Below are positions 10,181-19,805 of a stretch of DNA of 64,000 nt, one piece after another. The stretch is from Luzula sylvatica (lineage: Eukaryota > Streptophyta > Magnoliopsida > Poales > Juncaceae). Under the pieces are notes generated by a model, which made no database searches, was not told where the DNA came from, and saw only the letters and a list, made by a program, of their open reading frames with translations. The translations under genes and the position numbers were made by a program. How positions within the stretch are numbered: position 1 is the stretch's first letter; each line of letters opens with the position of its first letter. Location: positions 21,939,150-22,003,149 of the forward strand of contig OX326960.1 in assembly GCA_946800325.1 (NCBI GenBank). The letters are read 5' to 3'.

Positions 10181-11121
10181 TGTTGGGTATCGGCGTCACT
10201 ACCGAGCCCCGCGCAGCGGATTGTGAGGCCCGGTCCGACCCGATCCCGAGGACCACATCAACGACCCGAAAGTACGAATCATGAAATGCATCTAACCTAT
10301 GAAATTAACGCTTAATTCATAGAGAATCATACCGCGTGAAATTGATCACGGAGACAGGTTGACTCTATTAGCTGCTGCTTGCTTCGATCCCGGCGACACA
10401 CACGTCCCACGCCCGCGTGATTCGACACCTTGTTCGAAGCTCCTATTTGTCGTATACAACCGGAATTTATCCGATTCGTCTTCGACCTTGCTCGACTTAG
10501 CTCTCGTTAGATCACAGTCCAGAATCTCAGTTGAGATTCCTCTACTCGTATCCACCTCGAGCTCGCGTCTTTCGGTTGCGGCGAATTCCCCTAAAATTCC
10601 CGCAAGCTTGCTTAAATCTAATCTCTATTCTCCACTAACTTGTCTCACAAGTTCTCTCTATTCTCTACTAGAATTAGGTCTGGCAGCCAGAGAGAGAGAG
10701 GAAGAAGAATCCACAGTTCTTATATTAATCTGAGAGTTAATGGTGTATTAATGAGTATCAGAAACTGCTAATCCAGAATTCGGATCACTGTGCGTCATGA
10801 CGCACGATATGGTGCGTCATGACGCACAAGTCACATTTACTTGGATATAGCCGTTACACAGTGTACCGTCATGACGCACGATAACGTCCGTCATGACGCA
10901 CCACTCATGTGTACCGTCATGACGCAAGATAACTTGCGTCATGACGCACTACTCACAGATTGGCTTTCTCAGAATTACTCTATTGTGCGTCATGACGCAC
11001 CATGTAATTTCTGCCAGATTTGCATAATCTTATTATGCATCCAATCGTTCCGACGAACACGTATGTTTGTCTACACTCATTTGTACATTCAACTAGTTGA
11101 TCTGTAACTGTATTTCCTTCA
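10181..11121 (-). repeat. LTR, subfamily A, complete (941 bp), 3' LTR of copy 2
   Basis: On the minus strand it runs TGAAGG...CCCAACA. U3 holds seven CGTCATGACG palindromes (10790-11005), several perfect GTGCGTCATGACGCAC. A TATA-like motif lies at 10719-10728, followed on the minus strand by a CT-rich stretch. Compared with the LTR at 17741-18693, I see one substitution and a 12-bp indel (GCTCTTTGCTTC absent here), which points to a very recent insertion if the two are a pair. The polypurine tract is at 11122-11132. Confidence 0.95.
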
Positions 11122-12233
11122 GTCTCCCACTCAGTTCAAGATCCAACTAAAGAAAGTACTAGCGTACATCTCATGTACACATAACCTCATAGATTGAAAT
11201 TTAAGCCCGAAATAAGACAGCTCTATGTGTGACCGCGTAGGTTCGTATCAAGCAATGGTAGCAAACTTATGCCCAAGTTTACGGGCTCATGAGAGGGATC
11301 TAGGAAGAAATCCATCATAGCTTTCCCACGTTGAAAACGAAAATGATTGTGATCATTTATACCCATCTCGAACGGTGGTGTTTAGTTCTCTTGTTCACGA
11401 TATCCGTCAATCAAAAGGCACGGTAATAGTCATCCTTATAATTTGATTGACTAAACTTATTGTCTCGATACCGAATTGAATCAACAAACACAATCGATAT
11501 TAACAATTTAATATCATTGACTCTGGCCAGAGATTTCGTTGATCAATTCATCGATAGGCCTAAGGGATATCTCTTTCTCTCGAAAGGAACAATTTCTATC
11601 TTGATGACTCACATCAAATTCCGTGTTTCAGATAATACCCGATCATAATCCCATGACCATCCTGTTACATATGGTGGAAGATTATATCTAAGCGTTATGT
11701 TACGCACGAAAAAATGATCCATGATCATCTCAAGTGTGAAGAACTAAGACCCCATTCGTTACGATTCCATCTACAATGACTAAACCATGTCATGGTATCG
11801 CACTTTTGGTCAAGTCACAATATGCATAGCCTAATGCATATCCATATTCCCGATTTGACAAACTCTTTGTCCTATGATTAGCAAAACATAATCATCACCT
11901 CGGCGAATATGCTAGTGTACATGCTAGTCTATTATCTTATAATAGATATACTTATCACATAAGTATCCTAATCATGACTAGGGACGTTTTTGAAATATAA
12001 CTTTTGAAATGTGACGGTTTTACTTAGCATGATCACGTATCATGTAGACGCTCACACAAGTTATAAATCAAGGTTCGTGTAATCATATTACACAACCACG
12101 CACAAGTTTTCATATAAGAGATAAATGCAAATGAAATATAAAATTTTTGAAATTGCATTAATATAGCATAAAGTCTTGGGTGATACATCGTTTACAACAA
12201 ATAACTCATCATAACAATTATTGTTTTAGATAA
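11122..12233 (-). other. Copia 3' non-coding block of copy 2
   Basis: Inverted equivalent of 2631-3744, nearly identical. No gene is apparent. It begins (minus strand) after the pol stop and ends in the polypurine tract at 11132-11122. Confidence 0.85.
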
Positions 12234-15200
12234 CTACAAACCAACTTCCTCCTCTAGGTATCTCAAACCTATAGTTCTAGCATGACGATCATGCTTCGCA
12301 ATTGGAAGAGGTTTCGTAAACGGATCTGCCACATTCTCGTCAGTATCAATCTTCAAAATCACAACATCCTGCCTATGTAAAATCTCACGAATCAAGTGAA
12401 ATTTACGCAAGATGTGTTTGGAGCGATGATGCGATCTCGGTTCCTTGGCCTGTGCTATTGCTCCAGTGTTGTCACAATACACAGCCACGGGTTCCGAGAT
12501 GCTCGGTACGACACCAAGTTCAGTCACGAACTTCTTGACCCAAACCGCCTCCTTTGCGGCTTCTGAAGCCGCGATGTATTCTGCTTCCGTCGTAGAGTCA
12601 GCAACTGTCGGTTGTTTGGAACTCTTCCATATAACCGCGCCACCATTCAAACAAAACACGTACCCACTTTGTGATCGAAAATCATCGGTACATGTTTGGA
12701 AACTGGCATCAGTGTAACCTGTTACAACCAATCCATTATCCTTGCCACCATACACTAAAAACCGATCCTTAGTTCTTCGTAAGTACTTGAGGATAGTTTT
12801 CACGGCTTGCCAATGCGGATCACCTGGATTCGATTGGTAACGTGATAAGACGCTCAATGCATACGATACGTCAGGTCTCGTACAGATCATGGCATACATG
12901 ATAGATCCAACCGCCGAAGCGTATGGAACCTTATCCATGTTACTTTTCTCTTCGCTCGATGTCGGACATTGAGCTTTCGAAAAGTTTATACCACTCGACA
13001 TGGGAAGAAACCCTTTCTTAGAGTTTTGCATGAAAAATCTTTTCAGCACCTTGTCGATGTACGTACTCTGACTTAGGCCGAGGAGTCTCTTGGATCTATC
13101 TCTATAGATCCTCACGCCTAAAATATAGGCGGCCTCTCCTAAATCTTTCATAGCGAAACGAGTATTCAAATACTTCTTAACATCCGATAACATCGGAATG
13201 TCGTTTCCTATGATTAATATATCGTCCACATAAAGAACAAGAAATACTACGCGGCTCCCACTAACCTTCTTATATACACAAGGTTCTTCTTCGTTCTTGA
13301 TAAAATCATACTCGCTTATGACTTCATCAAAACGAATATTCCAACTCCGAGAAGCTTGTTTCAGTCCATATATAGACCTTTGAAGCTTGCATACTCTATT
13401 AGGATTCTTTGGATCGATAAAACCTTCGGGTTGTGTCATGTACACATCCTCCGATAATTTCCCGTTAAGGAAAGCGGTTTTAACATCCATTTGCCATATC
13501 TCATAGTCATAATATGCGGCTATGGCAAGAATAATCCTTATAGACTTAAGCATGGCTACCGGCGAAAACGTTTCATCATAGTCAACACCATGAATTTGCT
13601 TGAAACCTTTCGCTACCAACCGTGCTTTGTAAGTATGCACATTCCCATCCATGTCGGTTTTCTTCTTGAAAACCCACTTACACCCGACGGGTTTAACCAA
13701 GGGTGGTGGATCAATCAAGTTCCAAACTTGATTATCATACATGGATTGGATCTCGGACTTCATGGCATCATGCCATTTGTCGGAATCTTCGCTCAACATA
13801 GCATCTTTGTAGGTTGTCGGCTCATCATCTATGAGTTCGACGTTGCCTTCATCATTCACGATAAATCCATATCGTACTGGTTCCAGCCGGGTCCTACTAG
13901 ACCTACGAGGAGCACCTTGTGCTATTGGCTCGACATCCTCAACTATTGATGGATTCGGGTCAACATCCATCGGTTCAATGTTTATTTCTGAATCTCGAAC
14001 CTCTTCGAGATCAATTTTACTCCCACTAGCTCGTTGAGATATAAAATCCTCCTCCAAGAAGGTACCTCTTCGAGCTACGAAAACCTTGTTTTCCTCGGGA
14101 TTGTAGAAATAATATCCTTTAGTTTCCTTAGGATATCCTACAAATAAACATTTTTCAGATTTGGGTTCGAGTTTATCCGAAAACATTTTTCGAACATAAA
14201 CATCACATCCCCAAATTCTAATAAAAGATAACACCGGAGGTTGTCCGGTCCACATCTCATATGGTGTCTTTTGAACCGATTTAGAAGGTAAGCGGTTTAT
14301 CAAAAAAGCCGCTGTCTCAAGGGCATATCCCCAAAACGATTTTGGGAGACTAGTTTGACTCATCATAGATCGAACCATATTCAATAAGGTCCGATTCCTC
14401 CTCTCGGACACGCCATTCCATTGAGGCGTTCCAGGTGGAGTCAATTGTGAAACGATTCCACAATCTTTGAGATGATCTTCAAACTCATAGCTCAAATACT
14501 CGCCTCCTCGATCTGATCGAAGTGCTTTGATTGTCTTGCCAAGTTGATTTTGAACCTCAATCTGAAATTCTTTGAACTTTTCAAAAGATTCAGATTTGTT
14601 ACGCATTAAGTAGATATACCCATATCTACTAAAATCATCCGTAAACGTTATGAAGTATCGATAACCTCCTCTTGCCTCGGTACTCATTGGACCACATACA
14701 TCATAATGTATAAGTTCCAATAGTTCCTTGGACCTTTCTCCAACTTTTGAGAATGGTGCTTTTGTCATCTTGCCAAGTAAACAAGATTCGCATTGTCCAT
14801 ATGAATCAAATTCAAATGAATCCAAAAGTCCATCCTTATGGAGTTTTGAGATGCGCTTCTCGTTTATATGGCCAAGTCGACAATGCCAAAAGTAAGTTTT
14901 ACTATCAACTTTAGGTTTAATCCGATTCGTGTTTATATTATAGATTGATTTATCATTTGTGTAATTCATATCTAAAATGTAAAGACCATTTTCTAATAGA
15001 ACATTTCCATAGAATAAATTATCCTTACAAATAGAAAATTCATTATTCTTAATAATAAATTCATAACCATCATTAGCTAGTCTAGACACACTAATAATGT
15101 TCTTACACAAACTTGGAACAAAATAACAATTATTTAGTTCTAAAATAAATCCACTCGGTAAAGTAATAAAAATATCTCCGACGGCCAATGCAGCAACGCT

Positions 15201-16208
15201 TGCTCCATTCCCTACTCGAAAATCCACTTCACCGCGTGTTAACTTCCTTCTATTTTGAAGAACCTGCATATTTCGACAAATATGAGTTCCACAACCGGTA
15301 TCTAATACCCAATTGTCCAAAATTGAAATGTTAACATCTATAATAGTCATACCTGCGGTTCCGGCTTCCAAAGCCTTTCCCTTGCTTTTCTTCACCTCCT
15401 CGAGGTAAATCTTGCAATTTCTCTTCCAATGCCCAGTCTTTTTGCAATGGAAGCAGGTGACATCCTCAGATTTCTCCTTTCCTTTAGTCTTCGGTTTGGA
15501 CAACGACTTGCCCGCACCGCCCTTGGACTTTTGTTTCTTACGAATCCCACCTTGAATCATGAGGACATCCCTAGCAACTCTTGCTTTGGGTTCCCCCGAT
15601 GCCTTAAGCATCTCCGACTCAAAGTTCTTGAGCATCCCATGGAGCTCGGGAATCGTCTTGTTCATCGAATGCATATGATAGTTCGTTACGAAAGTTGAAA
15701 AAATCGGTGGCAATGCACATAAGATCAAATCTTGTTGCATTATTGGTGACACCTTTTCTCCCAATTTCTCGAGACGATCAATCAATGATTGTACCTTTAA
15801 CACGTGAGTGCTAACCGAAGATCCGTTAGGCATCTTACAGTTAACCAACTCCTTTAACGTATTGAACCTTTCAATGCGTTCTTGCTCTTGGAACATTTCC
15901 TTGAGCGTGGCGTTAATTTCGTATGCATCCGAATCCTCGAACTGCTTCTGCAAGTTCGCGTCCATACATGCCAACATGAGGCACGTCACGTCATTTGACT
16001 CCTTCTTAAGTTTGTCAAATGCCGCCTTTTCTTCGGGCGAAGCGTTCTCGTCGGGAGTAACCATCTTCGTGTCTAACACGTGACTTTTGCACTCTTGCCT
16101 AAGAACAATTCTTAGGTTACGGTGCCAGTCAAGATAGTTCTTGCCGACTAGCTTCTCCCTCTCCAATACCGATCTAATCGACATTGAGTTGGTGTTGCTT
16201 GATGTCAT
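12234..16208 (-). CDS. Copia Gag-Pol polyprotein, copy 2 (1324 aa, intact)
   Basis: One frame encodes the whole polyprotein. Gag covers about residues 10-240. The zinc knuckle CX2CX4HX4C is at 252-265. The aspartic protease motif DTG is at 303-305. The integrase zinc finger is H442, H447, C473, C476, and the integrase core is D503, D566, E602. Reverse transcriptase has YVDD at 993-996. RNase H has D1167, the TTEAEY motif near 1206-1211, and D1246. ADPFTKPLP near 1294 is the usual copia C-terminal motif. Differences from copy 3 that I can read are Y502 (Ser), I550 (Asn), N785 (Thr), R1149 (Gln) and A1250 (Glu). The start ATG (16208) has gag in frame directly after it. The order integrase before reverse transcriptase defines the copia superfamily. 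I did not assign a lineage. Confidence 0.97.
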   Translation of the reverse strand: MTSSNTNSMSIRSVLEREKLVGKNYLDWHRNLRIVLRQECKSHVLDTKMVTPDENASPEEKAAFDKLKKESNDVTCLMLACMDANLQKQFEDSDAYEINATLKEMFQEQERIERFNTLKELVNCKMPNGSSVSTHVLKVQSLIDRLEKLGEKVSPIMQQDLILCALPPIFSTFVTNYHMHSMNKTIPELHGMLKNFESEMLKASGEPKARVARDVLMIQGGIRKKQKSKGGAGKSLSKPKTKGKEKSEDVTCFHCKKTGHWKRNCKIYLEEVKKSKGKALEAGTAGMTIIDVNISILDNWVLDTGCGTHICRNMQVLQNRRKLTRGEVDFRVGNGASVAALAVGDIFITLPSGFILELNNCYFVPSLCKNIISVSRLANDGYEFIIKNNEFSICKDNLFYGNVLLENGLYILDMNYTNDKSIYNINTNRIKPKVDSKTYFWHCRLGHINEKRISKLHKDGLLDSFEFDSYGQCESCLLGKMTKAPFSKVGERSKELLELIHYDVCGPMSTEARGGYRYFITFTDDFSRYGYIYLMRNKSESFEKFKEFQIEVQNQLGKTIKALRSDRGGEYLSYEFEDHLKDCGIVSQLTPPGTPQWNGVSERRNRTLLNMVRSMMSQTSLPKSFWGYALETAAFLINRLPSKSVQKTPYEMWTGQPPVLSFIRIWGCDVYVRKMFSDKLEPKSEKCLFVGYPKETKGYYFYNPEENKVFVARRGTFLEEDFISQRASGSKIDLEEVRDSEINIEPMDVDPNPSIVEDVEPIAQGAPRRSSRTRLEPVRYGFIVNDEGNVELIDDEPTTYKDAMLSEDSDKWHDAMKSEIQSMYDNQVWNLIDPPPLVKPVGCKWVFKKKTDMDGNVHTYKARLVAKGFKQIHGVDYDETFSPVAMLKSIRIILAIAAYYDYEIWQMDVKTAFLNGKLSEDVYMTQPEGFIDPKNPNRVCKLQRSIYGLKQASRSWNIRFDEVISEYDFIKNEEEPCVYKKVSGSRVVFLVLYVDDILIIGNDIPMLSDVKKYLNTRFAMKDLGEAAYILGVRIYRDRSKRLLGLSQSTYIDKVLKRFFMQNSKKGFLPMSSGINFSKAQCPTSSEEKSNMDKVPYASAVGSIMYAMICTRPDVSYALSVLSRYQSNPGDPHWQAVKTILKYLRRTKDRFLVYGGKDNGLVVTGYTDASFQTCTDDFRSQSGYVFCLNGGAVIWKSSKQPTVADSTTEAEYIAASEAAKEAVWVKKFVTELGVVPSISEPVAVYCDNTGAIAQAKEPRSHHRSKHILRKFHLIREILHRQDVVILKIDTDENVADPFTKPLPIAKHDRHARTIGLRYLEEEVGL

Positions 16209-17727
16209 GATTGCTACAACGAAAAATACTTTAAAATGAGATTGATACTGATATGTGCGAACTTATGCTATATGCTTATATGATGATATGAAATATGTTA
16301 CTTTTATCAAATCAATAACCCTAATATTGATTCGGGATTCTAAATCCAATAACACTTCAAGACCCATATTTCATGATCCTCCCACAAGTGACTTTGGCCG
16401 ACAAATGGGATCGCACTATTTAGGTAGGATAAATCCAATCGCATCCAATACGACTCTTGACCTTTTATAGGATTTCGGTATCGAACCATATCATATATGA
16501 TTCAAATTCCGTTTGTGCATCCTAACTATGCCCCGAACCCCAATCGGATTGGCTTGGACGGTTAAGTCACAACCATGATCACATATCGTTCAATTGAACT
16601 ACAAATGCGCCCGACTTTGGCCTGAACCCGCATTTCTCCCCAATTAACGCTTGCCTCTCACGTTGATACATACAACAATGCACGCCCGACTTTGGCCTGA
16701 AACCGTGCAAGGTGTGATGACCAACCTCGGAGGTTGTGAACATGGAAGGCATTTCATGACTTAAGTATTATGCAGGGATTTATGTGATATAATCTAATTA
16801 TATCAATAAGCAAGTATATCATGATGAATGAACATAATTAATAATGATTAGAACCACAATTAAATAAATCAAGAAAAATTACACTGTGCGTCACGACGCA
16901 ACATAACGTCCGTCATGACGCACCGTACTAAAATGGACTTCCATTGACTTCCGTCATGACGCAACATAACGTGCGTCACGACGGACTTCACAGGTCCGTC
17001 ATGACGCCAGACAGTGCGTCACGACGGACCATACAAAACAATTTTGTTGTCTATTCCAGAAACTATTTCAGGTTCCTCCGTCATGACGGTTGGTTACTAC
17101 CGTCACGACGGACCGTGTTCTTCCGTCATGATGCCAGACGGTGCGTCATGACGGACTGTACAAAACCATTTTGTCCAGATTTCCAGAAACTTTTTGAGGT
17201 TCTTCCGTCATGATGGTTGGTTATACCGTCACGACGGACTGTTCTGGTCCGTCATGACGCCAGAGGGTGCGTCATGACGCACTGAACAAAACCATTTTGT
17301 TCAGTTTGCCAGAAACTTTTTGGACTTCTACCGTCATGACGCACCAAACGGTCCATCATGATGGTACGCATTTACACAGTGCGTCATGACGCACAACTTT
17401 TGTGCGTCACGACGAACTGAGTAACGCCTCAGATCCAACTCTTGGATTTCCCGTGTGCGTCATGACGCACCATATCGTGCGTCATGACGCACCAGACCTG
17501 AAATTCAGTTTTATTTTGTAATTTTAACAGATTTTAATCGTTTCAAAAACGATTAATCATGAACAATTCATGATTACTTCTAGATTCTTTTGATCATCTC
17601 ATGATCAAATACTAGTAAGATTTCTATGGTCCTAATTTTACAACTACATGATTATGTCCTAAAATTCTACATGAAATTCCGAATAACACTTATTCGAAAT
17701 CGATTCGACGATCGAATCGTGACGATC
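16209..17727 (-). other. Copia 5' leader of copy 2
   Basis: A 1.5-kb untranslated leader lies between the primer binding site and the gag ATG. It holds the palindrome array (16886-17493), the two conserved-loop hairpins (16679-16709 and 16591-16645), and unique sequence matching the relic leader at 4291-4930. By position it should carry dimerisation and packaging signals, which is inference. Confidence 0.85.
16886..17493 (-). repeat. Leader palindrome array with 126-bp higher-order repeat
   Basis: About 20 units based on CGTCATGACG, such as GTGCGTCATGACGCAC, GTCCGTCATGACGCCAG and CCGTCACGACGGAC. A higher-order repeat of about 126 bp starts at 17033, 17160 and 17286. Each begins with ACAAAAC(A/C)ATTTTGT and the CCAGAAACT block and then carries four or more palindromes. 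Confidence 0.9.
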
Positions 17728-17739
17728 GCTCTGATACCA
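17728..17739 (-). promoter_or_regulatory. Primer binding site for initiator tRNA-Met
   Basis: On the minus strand the site reads TGGTATCAGAGC, complementary to the 3' end of plant initiator methionine tRNA. One base separates it from the LTR end. Confidence 0.9.
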
Positions 17740-17740
17740 C

Positions 17741-18693
17741 TGTTGGGTATCGGCGTCACTACCGAGCCCCGCGCAGCGGATTGTGAGGCCCGGTCCGACC
17801 CGATCCCGAGGACCACATCAACGACCCGAAAGTACGAATCATGAAATGCATCTAACCTATGAAATTAACGCTTAATTCATAGAGAATCATACCGCGTGAA
17901 ATTGATCACGGAGACAGGTTGACTCTATTAGCTGCTGCTTGCTTCGCTCTTTGCTTCGATCCCGGCGACACACACGTCCCACGCCCGCGTGATTCGACAC
18001 CTTGTTCGAAGCTCCTATTTGTCGTATACAACCGGAATTTATCCGATTCGTCTTCGACCTTGCTCGACTTAGCTCTCGTTAGATCACAGTCCAGAATCTC
18101 AGTTGAGATTCCTCTACTCGTATCCACCTCGAGCTCGCGTCTTTCGGTTGCGGCGAATTCCCCTAAAATTCCCGCAAGCTTGCTTAAATCTAATCTCTAT
18201 TCTCCACTAACTTGTCTCACAAGTTCTCTCTATTCTCTACTAGAATTAGGTCTGGCAGCCAGAGAGAGAGAGGAAGAAGAATCCACAGATCTTATATTAA
18301 TCTGAGAGTTAATGGTGTATTAATGAGTATCAGAAACTGCTAATCCAGAATTCGGATCACTGTGCGTCATGACGCACGATATGGTGCGTCATGACGCACA
18401 AGTCACATTTACTTGGATATAGCCGTTACACAGTGTACCGTCATGACGCACGATAACGTCCGTCATGACGCACCACTCATGTGTACCGTCATGACGCAAG
18501 ATAACTTGCGTCATGACGCACTACTCACAGATTGGCTTTCTCAGAATTACTCTATTGTGCGTCATGACGCACCATGTAATTTCTGCCAGATTTGCATAAT
18601 CTTATTATGCATCCAATCGTTCCGACGAACACGTATGTTTGTCTACACTCATTTGTACATTCAACTAGTTGATCTGTAACTGTATTTCCTTCA
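17741..18693 (-). repeat. LTR, subfamily A (953 bp), shared by copies 2 and 3
   Basis: It is followed (minus strand) by the primer binding site of copy 2 and preceded by the polypurine tract of copy 3 (18694-18704), so it is at once the 5' LTR of copy 2 and the 3' LTR of copy 3. It is 12 bp longer than the LTR at 10181 because of an extra GCTCTTTGCTTC in U5. U3 carries seven CGTCATGACG palindromes. Confidence 0.95.
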
Positions 18694-19805
18694 GTCTCCC
18701 ACTCAGTTCAAGATCCAACTAAAGAAAGTACTAGCGTACATCTCATGTACACATAACCTCAGAGATTGAAATTTAAGCCCGAAATAAGACAGCTCTATGT
18801 GTGACCGCGTAGGTTCGTATCAAGCAATGGTAGCAAACTTATGCCCAAGTTTACGGGCTCATGAGAGGGATCTAGGAAGAAATCCATCATAGCTTTCCCA
18901 CGTTGAAAACGAAAATGATTGTGATCATTTATACCCATCTCGAACGGTGGTGTTTAGTTCTCTTGTTCACGATATCCGTCAATCAAAAGGCACGGTAATA
19001 GTCATCCTTATAATTTGATTGACTAAACTTATTGTCTCGATACCGAATTGAATCAACAAACACAATCGATATTAACAATTTAATATCATTGACTCTGGCC
19101 AGAGATTTCGTTGATCAATTCATCGATAGGCCTAAGGGATATCTCTTTCTCTCGAAAGGAGCAATTTCTATCTTGATGACTCACATCAAATTCCGTGTTT
19201 CAGATAATACCCGATCATAATCCCATGACCATCCTGTTACATATGGTGGAAGATTATATCTAAGCGTTATGTTACGCACGAAAAAATGATCCATGATCAT
19301 CTCAAGTGTGAAGAACTAAGACCCCATTCGTTACGATTCCATCTACAATGACTAAACCATGTCATGGTATCGCACTTTTGGTCAAGTCACAATATGCATA
19401 GCCTAATGCATATCCATATTCCCGATTTGACAAACTCTTTGTCATATGATTAGCAAAACATAATCATCACCTCGGCGAATATGCTAGTGTACATGTTAGT
19501 CTATTATCTTATAATAGATATACTTATCACATAAGTATCCTAATCATGACTAGGGACGTTTTTGAAATATAACTTTTGAAATGTGACGGTTTTACTTAGC
19601 ATGATCACGTATCATGTAGACGCTCACACAAGTTATAAATCAAGGTTCGTGTAATCATATTACACAACCACGCACAAGTTTTCATATAAGAGATAAATGC
19701 AAATGAAATATAAATTTTTTGAAATTGCATTAATATAGCATAAAGTCTTGGGTGATACATCGTTTACAACAAATAACTCATCATAACAATTATTGTTTTA
19801 GATAA
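18694..19805 (-). other. Copia 3' non-coding block of copy 3
   Basis: Same block as 11122-12233 with a handful of substitutions. The polypurine tract is at 18694-18704. No gene is apparent. Confidence 0.85.

Larger units (their letters stand above)
10181..18693 (-). mobile_element. Complete copia element, copy 2
   Basis: All parts are present on the minus strand: 5' LTR 17741-18693, primer binding site 17728-17739, leader 16209-17727, one gag-pol frame 12234-16208, 3' non-coding block, polypurine tract and 3' LTR 10181-11121. Near-identical LTRs and an open frame make it a candidate autonomous element. Its 5' LTR also serves as the 3' LTR of copy 3. Confidence 0.9.

Noticed and set aside
10359..10733. 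A 124-residue frame across the A LTR, also at 17919 and 25493.
   Set aside because: Runs against the direction of LTR transcription, varies in length and has low-complexity composition.
16886..17493. Regularly spaced palindromic repeats resembling a CRISPR array.
   Set aside because: Units are imperfect, spacers are unequal and themselves repetitive, and the array lies in a plant retrotransposon leader.
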